Shown here one piece after another: positions 42,315 through 53,199 of a stretch of DNA of 64,000 nt. Source of the stretch: Petaurus breviceps papuanus. Taxonomy: Eukaryota; Chordata; Mammalia; Diprotodontia; Petauridae. Numbering within the stretch: position 1 is the first letter of the stretch; each line of letters begins with the position of its first letter. A program made the position numbers and the translations under genes. The stretch covers positions 6,989,862-7,053,861 of the forward strand of contig JAMXIF010001210.1 in assembly GCA_028583685.1 (NCBI GenBank). The letters run 5' to 3'. The notes under the pieces are model-generated. The model did not search any database. It worked only from the letters and a program-made list of their open reading frames with translations, and was not told the origin of the DNA.

Positions 42315-42660
42315 TCAATTTGATTCAACAAACATTTATTAAATGTCTACTCTACAAGATGTCCCCAAAGTCTCAATGCGTGTTAAAGCTATTAAAGCTT
42401 AAAGTCTGTTAATGTGCCAGGTGATGTGATTATGAAAATGAAAAAAAAATGATACAGTCCTTAGTCTCAGAGAGCTCATGATCCAATTGGGAAAACAAAG
42501 TATATACAAATGTACTTCTAGGCGGGATGTGTTGAGAGCAGAGGGATGATCCAAAGGAAATACTACAAAATTTTTGAGGAGAGAATAATCACTTTTAACT
42601 GGAGGGAAATCAGAAGAGATTCATAGAATGGGAAGCAACTAAGCTGGGCCCTTAAAAAAG
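42315..42660 (-). mobile_element. L2 3' region (antisense) carrying a MITE
   Basis: aacaaacatttattaaatgt, then (after 42354-42410) aatgtgccaggtgatgtgat, ctcagagagctcatgatcca and ggcgggatgtgttgagagca. Confidence 0.7.
42354..42410. mobile_element. Short mariner-type MITE remnant
   Basis: gtccccaaagtctcaatgcg followed by ttaaagctattaaagcttaa sits exactly between the two halves of the L2 word 'ctac...tatgtgccag'. The sequence resembles the small palindromic mariner MITEs of marsupials; its other arm is lost. Confidence 0.42.
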
Positions 42661-42664
42661 AGAA

Positions 42665-42960
42665 TGATCTCAACACACAGATTCCCCTCCCTCTTCCCAC
42701 CTCCTTACCACTCATATGTAGCTTTTCATCTTCCAGCTCTGGTCTAGAATGCCCTGCCTCCTTCCCTCTGCCTTTTGGAATCTCTAGATCATTTCAAGGC
42801 TCAAGAAAAAATGTATAGGATGTCTTTACTGATTGCTCCCTCCCCCCATTCAATCTCAATCATTGGTTCTCTCCCCACTCAAATTAATTTATATTTACTT
42901 CATGTATATTTTAGATCTCCTTTTCTGTGTTCCCTCTAATAGAATGTTAATTCGTTGGTG
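42665..42960 (+). mobile_element. L2 3' region
   Basis: cagctctggtctagaatgcc, ttcaaggctcaagaaaaaat, ttactgattgctccctcccc, ctctaatagaatgttaattc. Confidence 0.65.
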
Positions 42961-43285
42961 GGAGAGAAGGTTTACCAGCTCAAAGTACAGCCTGGAGGAA
43001 AGACCAGAGGCAGGAAAAAACAGAAATTGAGGAAGAATTAGGAGGAAAGTTTGACTGGAATGTAGAATGTATGAAGGCTGGAGAAAGAAGCAGTTTAGAA
43101 CCAGATATTACCTTTATAATTCAATGGATTTGTGATTCATCATCTATTGTGGTAATTTTCTTCATTGATGAACATAGTAATCTGTCCATACCTTATCTTA
43201 TATAGTTTTTGTACATTTTTCAATATGCCTTAAACAGAAGGATTTGCTCAGTGCACTGGAGAAAGATCCCCTGGGTCTTTCTATG
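42960..43285. other. Unassigned noncoding DNA
   Basis: Nothing recognised. Confidence 0.3.
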
Positions 43286-43289
43286 TTTT

Positions 43290-43400
43290 GTGGTTACCAT
43301 GGCTGCCCTGGGACTGTTCCATTGTTATCCTTCCCTCTTTCAGCATGGGCAGCCCACCTCCTTTTCTGATTATACATTTCTGTGCCAATATTCTTCATGG
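43290..43400 (-). mobile_element. RTE-like LINE scrap (tentative)
   Basis: The minus frame includes MYNQKRRWAAHAERGKDN, close to the RTE string 'KRRWAGHVAR-KDNRW'. Only about 30 residues match; the flanking text is unassigned. Confidence 0.45.
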
Positions 43401-44020
43401 CATTTCTTGCAGTTAAATCATCATTGGAAAGATGGTACAATCCACTTTTGCCCACCATGAACCTCTCCAATATTCCTTCTGTCCTCTGCCCCTTTGATTC
43501 CTCAGAGGTTGTACCTGCAGCTTCACCAGGAGAAAATTTGCATGAAAATGTGGGTTTTGTGAAAATGAACAACTTGAGACTGTTGGAAGTATTGTGTAAT
43601 TCTCCCAGTACAATCCAACCTATTCTCTTTTTCCTCTCCTCAGTATTGGACCCAACTCATTAGCCTATCTGCAACCCCTATACCTTAAACAACCTATGTG
43701 TAGTAAATGGCAAAGGAGGCTGAACCAAAGAAGATAGTCTCCATTGCTTAAACTGGGCTTTTTTTTCTTTTTAAATTTGTTTAATTTAATTAAGAGTGTC
43801 ATGGGAAATCTATTCCTACAAGCATGGATTCCTTAGGGGGTGAAAAGAGGATTTCATTGGCATTAGCAAATACTTCCCTTTCTACTTTGCATACCTAAAA
43901 ATCCATCTTAAAAATGGTTACAGCACAATTATGGGTGTTTAGAGTGATTCCAGCTTTCTCCCTCTTAGGAGGAGTTCCTTAATAGGAACTTTGTAGCATG
44001 TTACTGGTGCAAACACCCAA
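43400..44020. other. Unassigned noncoding DNA
   Basis: Overlapping open frames of 60-93 codons on both strands show no family I know. Nothing else recognised. Confidence 0.35.
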
Positions 44021-44029
44021 CTGGAATTG

Positions 44030-44057
44030 ATATAGATAGAGAGAGAGACAGAGAGAC

Positions 44058-44092
<35 letters not shown>

Positions 44093-44262
44093 CAGATAGA
44101 TAGATAGACAGATGGTAGATAGACAGATGATAGACAGATAGGCAGACAGACAGAGATAGATAGATAGACAGATGATAGATAGACAGATAGAGAGACAGAC
44201 AGATAGATAGACAGAGAGACAGACAGACAGATAGGCAGACAGACAGACAGATAGATAGATCT
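44030..44262. repeat. GATA/GACA (Bkm-like) compound microsatellite
   Basis: Over 200 bases of interleaved gata, gaca and gaga tetramers. The reverse strand gives a long Leu/Ser/Cys/Tyr-repeat frame that is not a gene. Confidence 0.95.
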
Positions 44263-44279
44263 CAGAAAGAAGAGGCATT

Positions 44280-45010
44280 TGTTCTCTTCATACCATCAAA
44301 ATTTCAACTAGCCTCTAACAGGAGAATGACTACTCTTCCCAGACCATACCTTCATTCTCCCACTGGGTAAATCATTAGGTGTGACCTTCCCTTGGTCCAT
44401 ATTTCTACTCATTTCCTTACTACTGAGCCTAGAATTTCCCTGAGATAACTACTTTCAAAACCATTTGAATTTGACTCATAAATGACTCCATTCGCTGAGG
44501 GGCACGTGATCCCAATTCATGTGGTTCATGTCTCTGTGCTTGTTAGGAGCTTATGAGATTTACTAATAAAATCAAAGCCATAAAATTCTCATCTCAATTG
44601 GTTCAACCTCATAGTAGGGAAAGAAAAGATTAACCTCTGACCTATTCGGTTCTGTATATTGATGGGTGCCAAACTACTCACTGGCATCTACCTAGGATGC
44701 TCCCTGAACGCGGTTAATTAACAGACATGAGTCATGGCTCACTTATGACCAGCATAGTTTATAGAGAACTAAATCAGGGAAGAGAATTAAGCTTAAGAAA
44801 CAGAGAAAGTCATGTGGGAAGTGAATGTTACCTATAAACACCAAGGTAGGATGTTAAATCTTTACTATCCTTTCTTTGATCCTGAGAAGTGACCATCTTT
44901 AGCAATATCAGTCTGTCCCAGCCATATCCATCTCCATCAGAATTCTTCATTTTAGAGAGTGGAGGTATGGCCACTGGAACCAAGCCTGACATTCCAGTCT
45001 CTGATCTTTA
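44280..45010. other. Unassigned noncoding DNA
   Basis: About 730 bases, not recognised as any repeat family or exon. Confidence 0.35.
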
Positions 45011-45019
45011 ATTGCAAAA

Positions 45020-45125
45020 TTCTTCTCTTCTTCTTCTTCTTTCTTCTTTCGTCTTCTTTCTTCTTTCTTTCTTCTTTCTTCTTCTTTTCTCTCTGTCTCT
45101 CTCTCCTCTCTCTCTGTCTCTCCTC
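45020..45125. repeat. Polypyrimidine (CTT)n/(CTTT)n then CT-rich tract
   Basis: Pure T/C strand apart from rare G. It could adopt triplex structure. Chance frames on both strands. Confidence 0.9.
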
Positions 45126-45395
45126 CAGATGTCCTTATGCAATACTTGCCACACTTGCAATTCATAAAATCACCAGATCCTGCCTGTGGATGCCACCAGA
45201 GCCACGAGTACTGTTGTGCATTTATTTTTCTGTTTCCCTATGATGCTTGGTTAATATTAAGAAAATGAGAGGCAAGGTTCTGCTAAGAAAGAGGTTGGAG
45301 TCAGGGACTTAAGGAGAGGAGAGATTTAGAAAGTTAGTGTGAGTATGATTGAGATTCAATATAAGTCCTTTTGGTTATTATTGTGTACTCCTTAG
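45126..45395. other. Unassigned noncoding DNA
   Basis: Nothing recognised. Confidence 0.3.
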
Positions 45396-45398
45396 ATT

Positions 45399-45555
45399 AC
45401 AGATTTCAAGTGGAAAGGGAACTCAGACTTCATCAAATCCCACCTCTTCATTTTACAGGTGAGGAACCTGAGGCTCAGAGAGCTTGTGGCTTGCCCAGTG
45501 TCACAGAGCTAGTTAGTGTCAGATGTGGGATTTGAACCAGATCATCCTGTTTCCC
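45399..45555 (-). mobile_element. SINE with CR1/L3-like tail, antisense
   Basis: tttcaagtggaaagggaact, tttacaggtgaggaacctga, ggcttgcccagtgtcacaga. Interrupted at its head by the next Mar1. Confidence 0.7.
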
Positions 45556-45559
45556 CAGG

Positions 45560-45815
45560 GCTGCTAGGTGACAGTGAATAAAGCACTCACTTGGAATCAT
45601 GAAGATTCATCTCCCTGAGTTCAAATCTGGCTTCAGACACTTGCTAGCTGTGTGACCTTGGGCAAGTCACTTAACCCTGTTTGCTTCATTTGCTCATCTG
45701 TAACATGAGATGGAGAAGGAAATGGCAAACCACTCCATTACTTTTGCCAAGAAAACCCCAAATGGGGTCATGAAGTGTCAGATATGACTGAAAAATGATT
45801 CAACAACAATAAAAC
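45560..45815 (+). mobile_element. Mar1-type SINE with target-site duplication
   Basis: ggctgctaggtgacagtgaa head, gatggagaaggaaatggcaa, aaatggggtcatgaagtgtc, attcaacaacaataaaa. tcctgtttcc occurs on both sides (45545-45554 and 45817-45826). Confidence 0.87.
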
Positions 45816-45849
45816 TTCCTGTTTCCTGATCCAGCCTTCTGCCCACTCT

Positions 45850-46700
45850 CCTATTATTCCTATATCAGAGAAGTCTATAGTCGACCTCAGTCAACATAGT
45901 GGAGTGGGCCAAGGTTGGATATTTTCAGGGCAAGGACTGAAGAATGACAAGAGGGCAAGGGATTGTAAACTCTAACACTAAGTATTATTAAAACGGTTGC
46001 CTATAGGGGTAGAATCAGTAAGTTCTGGAGCCAGGGGAAGGAGATAATAGGAAATGATGAACTAGGAGTCAGTATGAAGGTGAGGAGCAGGTTTGGCAGG
46101 TGGTGGGAGAGGTGGGAGGGAAGGCGATCACTCCCCCACAGTCTCTCAGTCCTGTGCCATTCTTTGGCTCTGGCTGCCTCCAACTTGGTCTAGAAAGGCT
46201 TTTATTGCTGCCGCTGCTGATGGATTACATTCCTGCAGCTCCTGGCTGGGCCCAGGAATTCTTCCCATTGCCCAGTTGCCTCTGCCTGCTGCCAACTCTG
46301 GGGCCACGTGGTTCAATAGCTGAGCCTTGGTGGGGGGGAAGAGGCAGCTCTCCTCTCCAGGAACCTGGTCCAAATCTCCATGCCAGCCCTCTTCACTCTG
46401 AGCTTGTCTATTCTCAGCACTGGGGCTCCAGACTCCAGAGCTCCAGCCCTCCTATTAAAGGCTATGGGGGTAGCTCAGGTGAATGACCTGGCCTGTGATA
46501 GACCAATTATCCTTCATATGGGTGTCAAATGGGCAAGGAAGGCTACCCAGAGCCATGTGAGCTCATAGCTTATCAAAGCACTAACCGCCTCAAGGGGTCA
46601 AGGCATCATAAAGGGACACAGGAGGGATCAGGAAAACATTGTCAGCCAATTTCTGGGCACACGCTCAACATGCAACTTAAGGTATTAAATATAAGTGTCA
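45850..46700. other. GC-richer unassigned DNA
   Basis: 46090-46460 is clearly richer in G and C than its surroundings and carries overlapping frames (about 128 codons at 46100-46486). CpG is sparse, so it is not a CpG island, and the translations match nothing I know. It could be an old unrecognised element. Confidence 0.3.
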
Positions 46701-46704
46701 TTTT

Positions 46705-47000
46705 AGCACCGGCCCTGGAGTCAGGAGTACCTGAGTTCAAATCTGGCCTCAGACACTTAAAACTTACTGGTCATGTGACCTTGGACAAGTCACTTAGCTC
46801 CCTTTGCCCTCCCTTCCTTCCTCCAAAAAACAAGTTCTGGGGGAGCTAGGTGGCACAGTGAATAGAGTAGCAGCCCTGGAGTCAGGAGGACCTAAGTTCA
46901 AATCAGGCCTCAGACATTTAATACTTACTAGCTGTGTGACCTTGGGCAAGTCACTTAACCTCAATTGCCCTGCCTTCCCCCCTCCAAAAAGCAAAAAATT
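46705..47000 (+). mobile_element. Two Mon1/WALLSI-type SINEs in tandem
   Basis: The first (about 46705-46832) lacks its head: agcaccggccctggagtcag to ccctcccttccttcctccaa. The second (about 46838-47000) is complete: gagctaggtggcacagtgaa to ccctccaaaaagcaaaaaat. Imperfect aaatataagtgtcatt and aaataaatgccattat flank the pair. Confidence 0.78.
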
Positions 47001-47440
47001 AAAAAGAAAATTTAAAAATAAATGCCATTATAAATAGTACAAACAATGTACCCTAGGACTTTTCAGGAGGAAGATGGAAAGAATCGAATGTAGTTTCAAT
47101 AAGTGAGGAAAAGGAAAATAAAAGACTGATCGACTGAAAAAAAGACATTGGGAGGAAAGGTTATCCAGCAGAGAGACCTTGACCTAGGGCCAGAAGAACC
47201 AGGGGAAAAAAACACATTGTTGCTAAAATAACAGGATTTGGTTAATCATAGAAGTCGTTTTTATATGTCAGCTCAGTCAATAGATAAACTTGAAGAAGTA
47301 GAAATCACTCTGCACTAGCATTCAGGAGAGTTGGGACCTCTGGTTCAAATGTATATTCTCTTATAAACTTCAAATTTTGTAAAATGCTTCATGTAAATAA
47401 TTTTATTTGATCATTATAGTAACCCTATAGGGGTAATAGC
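47000..47440. other. Unassigned noncoding DNA
   Basis: Nothing recognised. Confidence 0.3.
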
Positions 47441-47850
47441 TACCCATAATAATAGCTACAATTTCTGTAGCACTTCAAGATTTGCAAAGCACTTATCAAA
47501 TATTATCTCCTTAGACCCTGATAACAACCCTGGGAAGTAGGTGCTATCACTATTTTCCATTTTACAGATGAGGAAACTGAGGTAGACAGGTGTTAAGCAA
47601 GTGGTCTGGGGTTATACAGTTAATAATTATCTGAGCCCAAATTTGAACTCAGGTCTTCCTGATTCCAGGATCAGTACTCTATCTCTGTGCTGGTAGTACA
47701 AATGCATAATCATCACCATTTGACAGAAAGGGAAACTAAGGCTTAGTGGGTTTAAGTGATTTGCTCAAATTCACATAGTGAATGCGTGGAAAAAGGAAGG
47801 TTTAAACCTAGGCCCTCCAACTCTATGTCTAGTTTACTGGCCAAGCATTG
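47440..47850 (-). mobile_element. Two antisense MIR-type SINEs
   Basis: First (47448-47690): tttctgtagcacttcaagat, tttccattttacagatgagg, gaactcaggtcttcctgatt. Second (47700-47850): catttgacagaaagggaaac, aagtgatttgctcaaattca. Confidence 0.72.
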
Positions 47851-48111
47851 AATCTAACATTCTTTGTGTAATCTCAGGAAAATAACTTCCTTTCTCTGGA
47901 TCTCAGTTTCAACTGTAAACTGCATGGATTGGACTCTGTATTCTTTTATAAAATTATTATAAACTCAACAGTAAATAAATACACATATACAAGTATGTAA
48001 CATGTAAAAAAATGTACATGAAATGCTTAAAGTTATTTTTTTAAGATTAGTTATCTTTTTAAAAGCAACAAAATGGTACTGCTCTGAATTCTTTTCTATT
48101 TGTTTTCTGTA

Positions 48112-48136
48112 TTTATTATTATTATTATTATTATTA
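48112..48136. repeat. (ATT)n microsatellite
   Basis: About eight ATT units immediately before the Mar1 head. Confidence 0.9.
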
Positions 48137-48141
48137 ATAAA

Positions 48142-48400
48142 GGGGCACCTAGGTGGCACAGTACATAGAGTCTGGAGTCAGGAACATTCATCTTCTTGAG
48201 TTCAAATTTGACCTCAGACACTTATACGCTGTGTGACCATGGGCAAATTACTTAACCCAGTTTGCCTCAGTTTCCTCATCTGTAAAATGAGTTGGAAAAA
48301 TAAATTGCAAACCACTCCAATATCTTTGCCAATAAAACACTAGATGGAGTCACAAAGAGCTGGACACAACTGAAAAGTGACTGACTAACAATAAAAACTA
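48142..48400 (+). mobile_element. Mar1-type SINE
   Basis: aggggcacctaggtggcaca, gtctggagtcaggaacattc, cctcatctgtaaaatgagtt, gagtcacaaagagctggaca. Confidence 0.87.
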
Positions 48401-49075
48401 TTGTCAGTGTGTCCTTTTTTTTTGCTTGTTTTCTTCCTTATGTTTCACTTCCTGTAAATATTTCTATATTTGTTTGTATTCTCCATATTTATCATTTCTT
48501 ATAGTGTAATGCCATGCCACATATTCATATATCATACTTTCACCTCCCCAATAATTCCTCAATTGTTGCAAATATTTTTCCAATTATTTTTCCAAATAAT
48601 ATTGACAGGAATATTTTTCTACAAAATAATTTTTATTACCAGCATGTGTCAATAAGATCCTTATAGTAGTGATGGAATCGAGTCAAAAAGTCTGAACTTT
48701 TTTGTTGTTCTCATTGTATGATGCTATATAACAATCCATAGTTCTTCCAGCCCCCCCCCCCCCAAGTATGTTGGTTTTACAGAGCCTCATCAGACTGGAC
48801 CTTACCACTTTTAACCATCTTGTTTAATTTAATGAATTTAAGTGAGCACTTGATAATTTTTGAGCACTTTAAGCTCTAAAATTCTATGATGGCATAATGT
48901 GAATATGTAAGATTCAACATGCAATTTATAAAAAACTTTGTTTAGATAAAAGAGTAAATGGTATTAAGAAAATCTGTATGTAGTGGCAGAATGCTTATAT
49001 ATTTTACAAGATATAGACATCTGTTTTTCGGGAGGTTATTCTTTTCTTGCATGTATATATAACATCTTCCTGTTT
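48400..49075. other. Unassigned AT-rich noncoding DNA
   Basis: Includes a run of about 14 C near 48752-48765. Possibly L1-related T-rich text at 48430-48720, not assignable. Confidence 0.3.
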
Positions 49076-49079
49076 AATA

Positions 49080-49830
49080 GAAATTAAATATGGTACTAGA
49101 GATACAAAGATGAAATACAGTCCCTACCTTTGAGAGGTTTGTAATCTTTTGGAGAGATGACATGTATGCAAAAAACCAAAACAAAACTATGATTCGAGAA
49201 GAAAAAAAAAATTGTGAGGGAAGAGAGAACACAGCCAGCAGGAGAATAAAGGAAAATTTCATGAAAGAAGCAGCATCTCATTTCTCTTTCTCCTTAAAAT
49301 TCAGACCTGGAGGAGAAGGGGAGATCCTGTTCATCATGACCAAAGTTTCCAAGACTAAAATTAATCCAATGAGAATAGGGAGTGGGGAGTTATCTAATTG
49401 GGCTAGAACATAGAATATATGTTAAGTAATGTGAGATAAAGATGGAAGGTAGGTTGGAACCATATGGGAGGACCTTAATGTCAGGCTAAGATTATATTCT
49501 ATTTTTAGGTAATAGGGAGCCATGTAAGGCTCTTGAATCAAAGGGCTAGATGATCAGATAACATTAAGAAGTAATATTAAGCAAGGGATTGAATATATGA
49601 GAAGCTGGACACAGGAAAACTAGTTTTCTATAAGTTTTGATAATAGTCTAGGTGGGTGGTGATACATGCTCAAACAAGAGATAGATGCGAATTATACTGC
49701 AGAGGGAAAATTAACATGGTTGGTCAAATATTTGGATAGTGAAAGTGCAGGAAGAGTCAATGGATGGTTTAGGATTTAAGCCTGGGTGTTTGGAAGGATG
49801 GTATCATCAACAGAGAAATGAAAGCTGAGG
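49080..49830 (-). mobile_element. L2 LINE 3' region (antisense), diverged
   Basis: actagagatacaaagatgaa, agtccctacctttgagaggt, aggtaatagggagccatgta, ataatagtctaggtgggtgg. Same order as 58400-59050. Confidence 0.65.
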
Positions 49831-49839
49831 TAGGATAGG

Positions 49840-50140
49840 CACTATCAAATTAGTAAGTCATATAGTTAGAACCCAAAGAGGTTGTTCTAGTCTTAATTAA
49901 AAAGAGGCAGTATGTAAAGCCTCTGAGGAATGCAGAAACATATTTCACAAATGATCTGGAAAATTTAATTGGTATTCCCAAAGTCACATAAATAGTTAAC
50001 TAGTATAGAATTGGGCTTGACTCCTAAGTCAGGACAATTTCACTATATTATACTTGCCTCATGAGACATTTGATGTTCTTTGTACCAGAAGCAGATCAAA
50101 AACTTTTACATGTAATTAGAACTTGGAATTTGGGAAGCCG
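49840..50140. other. Unassigned noncoding DNA
   Basis: Weak antisense SINE-like text at 49900-50070; not certain. Confidence 0.3.
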
Positions 50141-50149
50141 TGACGTATG

Positions 50150-50380
50150 AGATATTGGGGTGGGAATGTGAAAGAGCTGAATTCACAACCCTCCATTTAC
50201 ATTTACCAGATTTATGACCATGGTCAAGTCCCTGAAAGGTTTCTGATTTTTTGCTTCCCTCATCTATAAAATGGGAATAATAAATTCTGATAGTATCAAC
50301 CACATATGATTGTTGGGAACTACAAAGAAGACATATGTGTCAAGTGCTTTGTAGTCTTTAAAGAGTTGTATGTCAATTAC
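50150..50380 (+). mobile_element. MIR-type SINE
   Basis: atttatgaccatggtcaagt, catctataaaatgggaataa, catatgattgttgggaacta. Confidence 0.65.
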
Positions 50381-51540
50381 TATCTTTTAAGAATGACTTC
50401 TCATAGAGGATTAGTAATAGTCTTAAAAAGAATTACAGAAAGTGTTCTTCCTATTTAATCACTTTTGATGAAATGAAGTAAATGGAAGGACCAGTGAGAA
50501 TAAGGAGCTAGTATTTTTTGAATTTGAAGCTTAATTTCAACATGGAGTGAAAACCTGAAATGAGCTTTCTCACTGTATTCTTATAAGAATATAGCTTTTC
50601 ATAGGTCTTAAGAGATAGCATCCATTTTCACATTTAGTTTCAGACTTCCCAGAATCTGCTAAAGTTAAGCAAGGTAATAAGAATATAGTTTCATGTTGGG
50701 CTGTCACTGTGGATGGAATCCAAATGATTTTAAAATGGTGGGGCTTTGGACTTCTTTGTATTTCAATTTCCTTTAAAAATTCAGGAAAACCCTTTTTCCC
50801 CATGTGCATGTCTGTGTGTGTGCATGTGTGTATATATTTTATAATACCATGTCTGGATTCAATGATGAGGATATTATTTATAGCAGAAGAAAAAGGCTAT
50901 TTTGAAACTATGGTTTCATTGAATTTAGAGATAGCTTTAAGCTTAAGGTCAGTAGCGAATCCTGCACTTTGAAGCTAGGTCCACCACACCCCATTCCCTA
51001 CTCAAAAACATCTTCACCTCTGCCAAGAGTAAATATACTTTTGTCTTAGCCTTTTCTCTTCTTGTAAGGTCTTCTTTTTAAAATGAGTATTCTTCTTGGA
51101 AAAGGTTATTCTTGAAATCTCTATCCCCTTAACGTGAATAAAATTAGACCAGTATGAGTGATCGTGTAGAAGAGGGACCAGGCCAAGATTTGAAATGGAG
51201 AAGGAAGACCCCAGATTAAACTTTTCCATCTCTTATTTCTGCACAGGGCTAACTTTAATAAAAAGCCTTGCATTTAAAACCATCTGCAAGTGGACTGAAC
51301 TTTTAATGATATATATTTCTCAAGTCTTTATCTTTCCTTATAACAGAGATAAAAACCAACACAGGATATTGTATTAAGCACAGAAGCCCCATATTCATTC
51401 TTAATGCTGTTCCAAAGTAGAGGAAATAGCCCAGCGGTTAGAAACACAGGTTAGGAGGTACTGGGGAAGTACCTTCCACCTGTAACCTCATCCTTTTTGC
51501 ATATCCAAGCACCCACTAGCCAGCAGTCAAAGGAAATGTT
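50380..51540. other. Unassigned noncoding DNA
   Basis: About 1.16 kb, with a short TG patch near 50812-50832. No gene or repeat recognised. Confidence 0.35.
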
Positions 51541-51880
51541 TTTTGGTTTGGTTTTTTTTTACTTAGACACACATCAAACGTGCTAAAACCACTTTCAAAA
51601 CTATTTCACTAGGAGATCTGTTTTGTACCTTAATTAGTTTTCAGAAAGACAGAGAAGGCAAACACAAGCCGGTCTAGTTTCTTGACCTTTAGATTTGGGG
51701 TATTTTGCTGTCTCTGTTTTTGTTTAATAAACACCTGGAGTTATTTCTACAACTTTGTGAAGTGTTCAGTATGTTCATACGGCTCCCTATTCTGCAATAC
51801 AAGTTTTAATAGCATTCTTACCATCTATTAAATGAGAAAGACATCCTCATTAATATAGTGATCCTAGATCTATTTTATCA
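51540..51880. other. Candidate conserved noncoding element (inferred)
   Basis: Repeat-free AT-rich block with gtaccttaattagttttcag, acatcctcattaatatagtg and tttgtttaataaacacctgg (a forkhead-like core). Confidence 0.25.
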
Positions 51881-52265
51881 GAGAGATGAAATACTAATGG
51901 AAGCATGAAGACATGCAACTTTGCCTCTCAGTTTAATTAATAAGATGACAGATTGGGAGATGAGAAGCTCAAACTTTATTTTGAGCATCACCATAGTTTT
52001 GCCAGGTGACCTTGGGGAAATTATCTACAGGGGCCTAATATATCATTGGCAGCACTATGAATCAGCCCACTTATTCTGGAAAATAATTTGGAATGATGGA
52101 AAAATCTACTAAAATGGGCACACACTCTTTTACTTAGAGATCTTAATCTTAGGTTTGTACCCCTAGGAGATCAAAGACAGATAGAAAGACTATTGGAATA
52201 GTCTTCAGGAAAAAGGGTTCCTTCCAGATCATGATGAGGCATCAGAGGAGGCCAGAGTTGCTGGT
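51880..52265. other. Unassigned noncoding DNA
   Basis: Nothing recognised. Confidence 0.3.
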
Positions 52266-52269
52266 TTTC

Positions 52270-52412
52270 ATTATTATTGTTAGATGAGCTTAACTAAAGC
52301 CAATTCAGATATATACATATCTATCTCTCACATATTTATCATCATTATTGTTAGATGATATTAACTAAAGTCAATTGGGATACATATGTATGTATACCAC
52401 ACATATTTATCT
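52270..52412 (+). repeat. Tandem duplication, two ~70-bp units
   Basis: ttattattgttagatgagct, then taactaaagccaattcagat, then cacatatttatc is followed by tcattattgttagatgatat, then taactaaagtcaattgggat, then cacatatttatc. Diverged, so not recent. Confidence 0.75.
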
Positions 52413-52414
52413 GC

Positions 52415-53170
52415 CTGTTGCATGCCCATAGCACTAGGCTAAGTGCTTTGCAAAGTTAAGAAATGATAAAGGAAAGATAATTGATTAAGGTAAAAGATAA
52501 GTGATTCCTGCCCTCAAGGACTAAATGGTATGGTAAAAGAATAAACAGATGATTATAACATATGTGTACACAAACATATGTGTATATATATACACACACA
52601 TGTGTGTATCCTAAGTCCATATGAGAATTATCTAAGAAAGCTCTGAGAGGGAAGGTTATTATAAAACTGAGGAATAAAGCAAGGCTTTCCAGAAGAGAGG
52701 ACATTTTAATGGTGGGAAGGTGCTCCAGACCTAGGAAGCAGCCTGAGAAAAATCATGAGGCACGAGTGAGCAATGGGTATGGATGAGGTACAGGTTAGTG
52801 CATAGAGTCTGGGACAAGGAGTAAAATGGGGTTATATCAGATCATACCAGATCTTTGTGATGGTGGGTAAATCACTGTCACCTCAGTTTCCTTAATTATA
52901 AAATAGGGATGATTATAATAGCACCAGTTTCACTGAATTGTTGTAAGGAACAAATGAGATAATATTTATAAAAGAGCTTAGCTAGCCCAGTGTCTGGCCC
53001 ATAGTAGGCTCTTAATAAATGCTTGTTTCCTTCCTTCCTTTCTAGATGGAAGAGGAAAAGAGTGGCAGTATGAAGTACCATCAGGAGGCTATTACAATAG
53101 TTCATGTACACAGTAATGAGTACTAAGGTGGCAGAACCGTGGGGATATAGAAGGGAGGGAAATGACTGAC
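52415..53170 (-). mobile_element. L2 LINE 3' region (antisense), split by a MIR
   Basis: cccatagcactaggctaagt, ctgccctcaaggactaaatg, agaagagaggacattttaat, aggtgctccagacctaggaa, then after the MIR ccatcaggaggctattacaa. Confidence 0.68.
52800..53035 (+). mobile_element. MIR-type SINE within L2
   Basis: cctcagtttccttaattata, cactgaattgttgtaaggaa, ccagtgtctggcccatagta, ggctcttaataaatgcttgt. Confidence 0.75.
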
Positions 53171-53199
53171 ACAACCAATTCTCTACCTGCTGCATCCAA

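Noticed and set aside
43979-44278. 99-codon minus-strand frame rich in Leu, Ser, Cys and Tyr
   Set aside because: It is the translation of the GATA/GACA microsatellite; the periodic residues follow from the repeat.
46100-46486. 128-codon frame as a gene
   Set aside because: Overlaps four other frames on both strands in a GC-rich patch, where stop-free runs are expected; no homology recognised.
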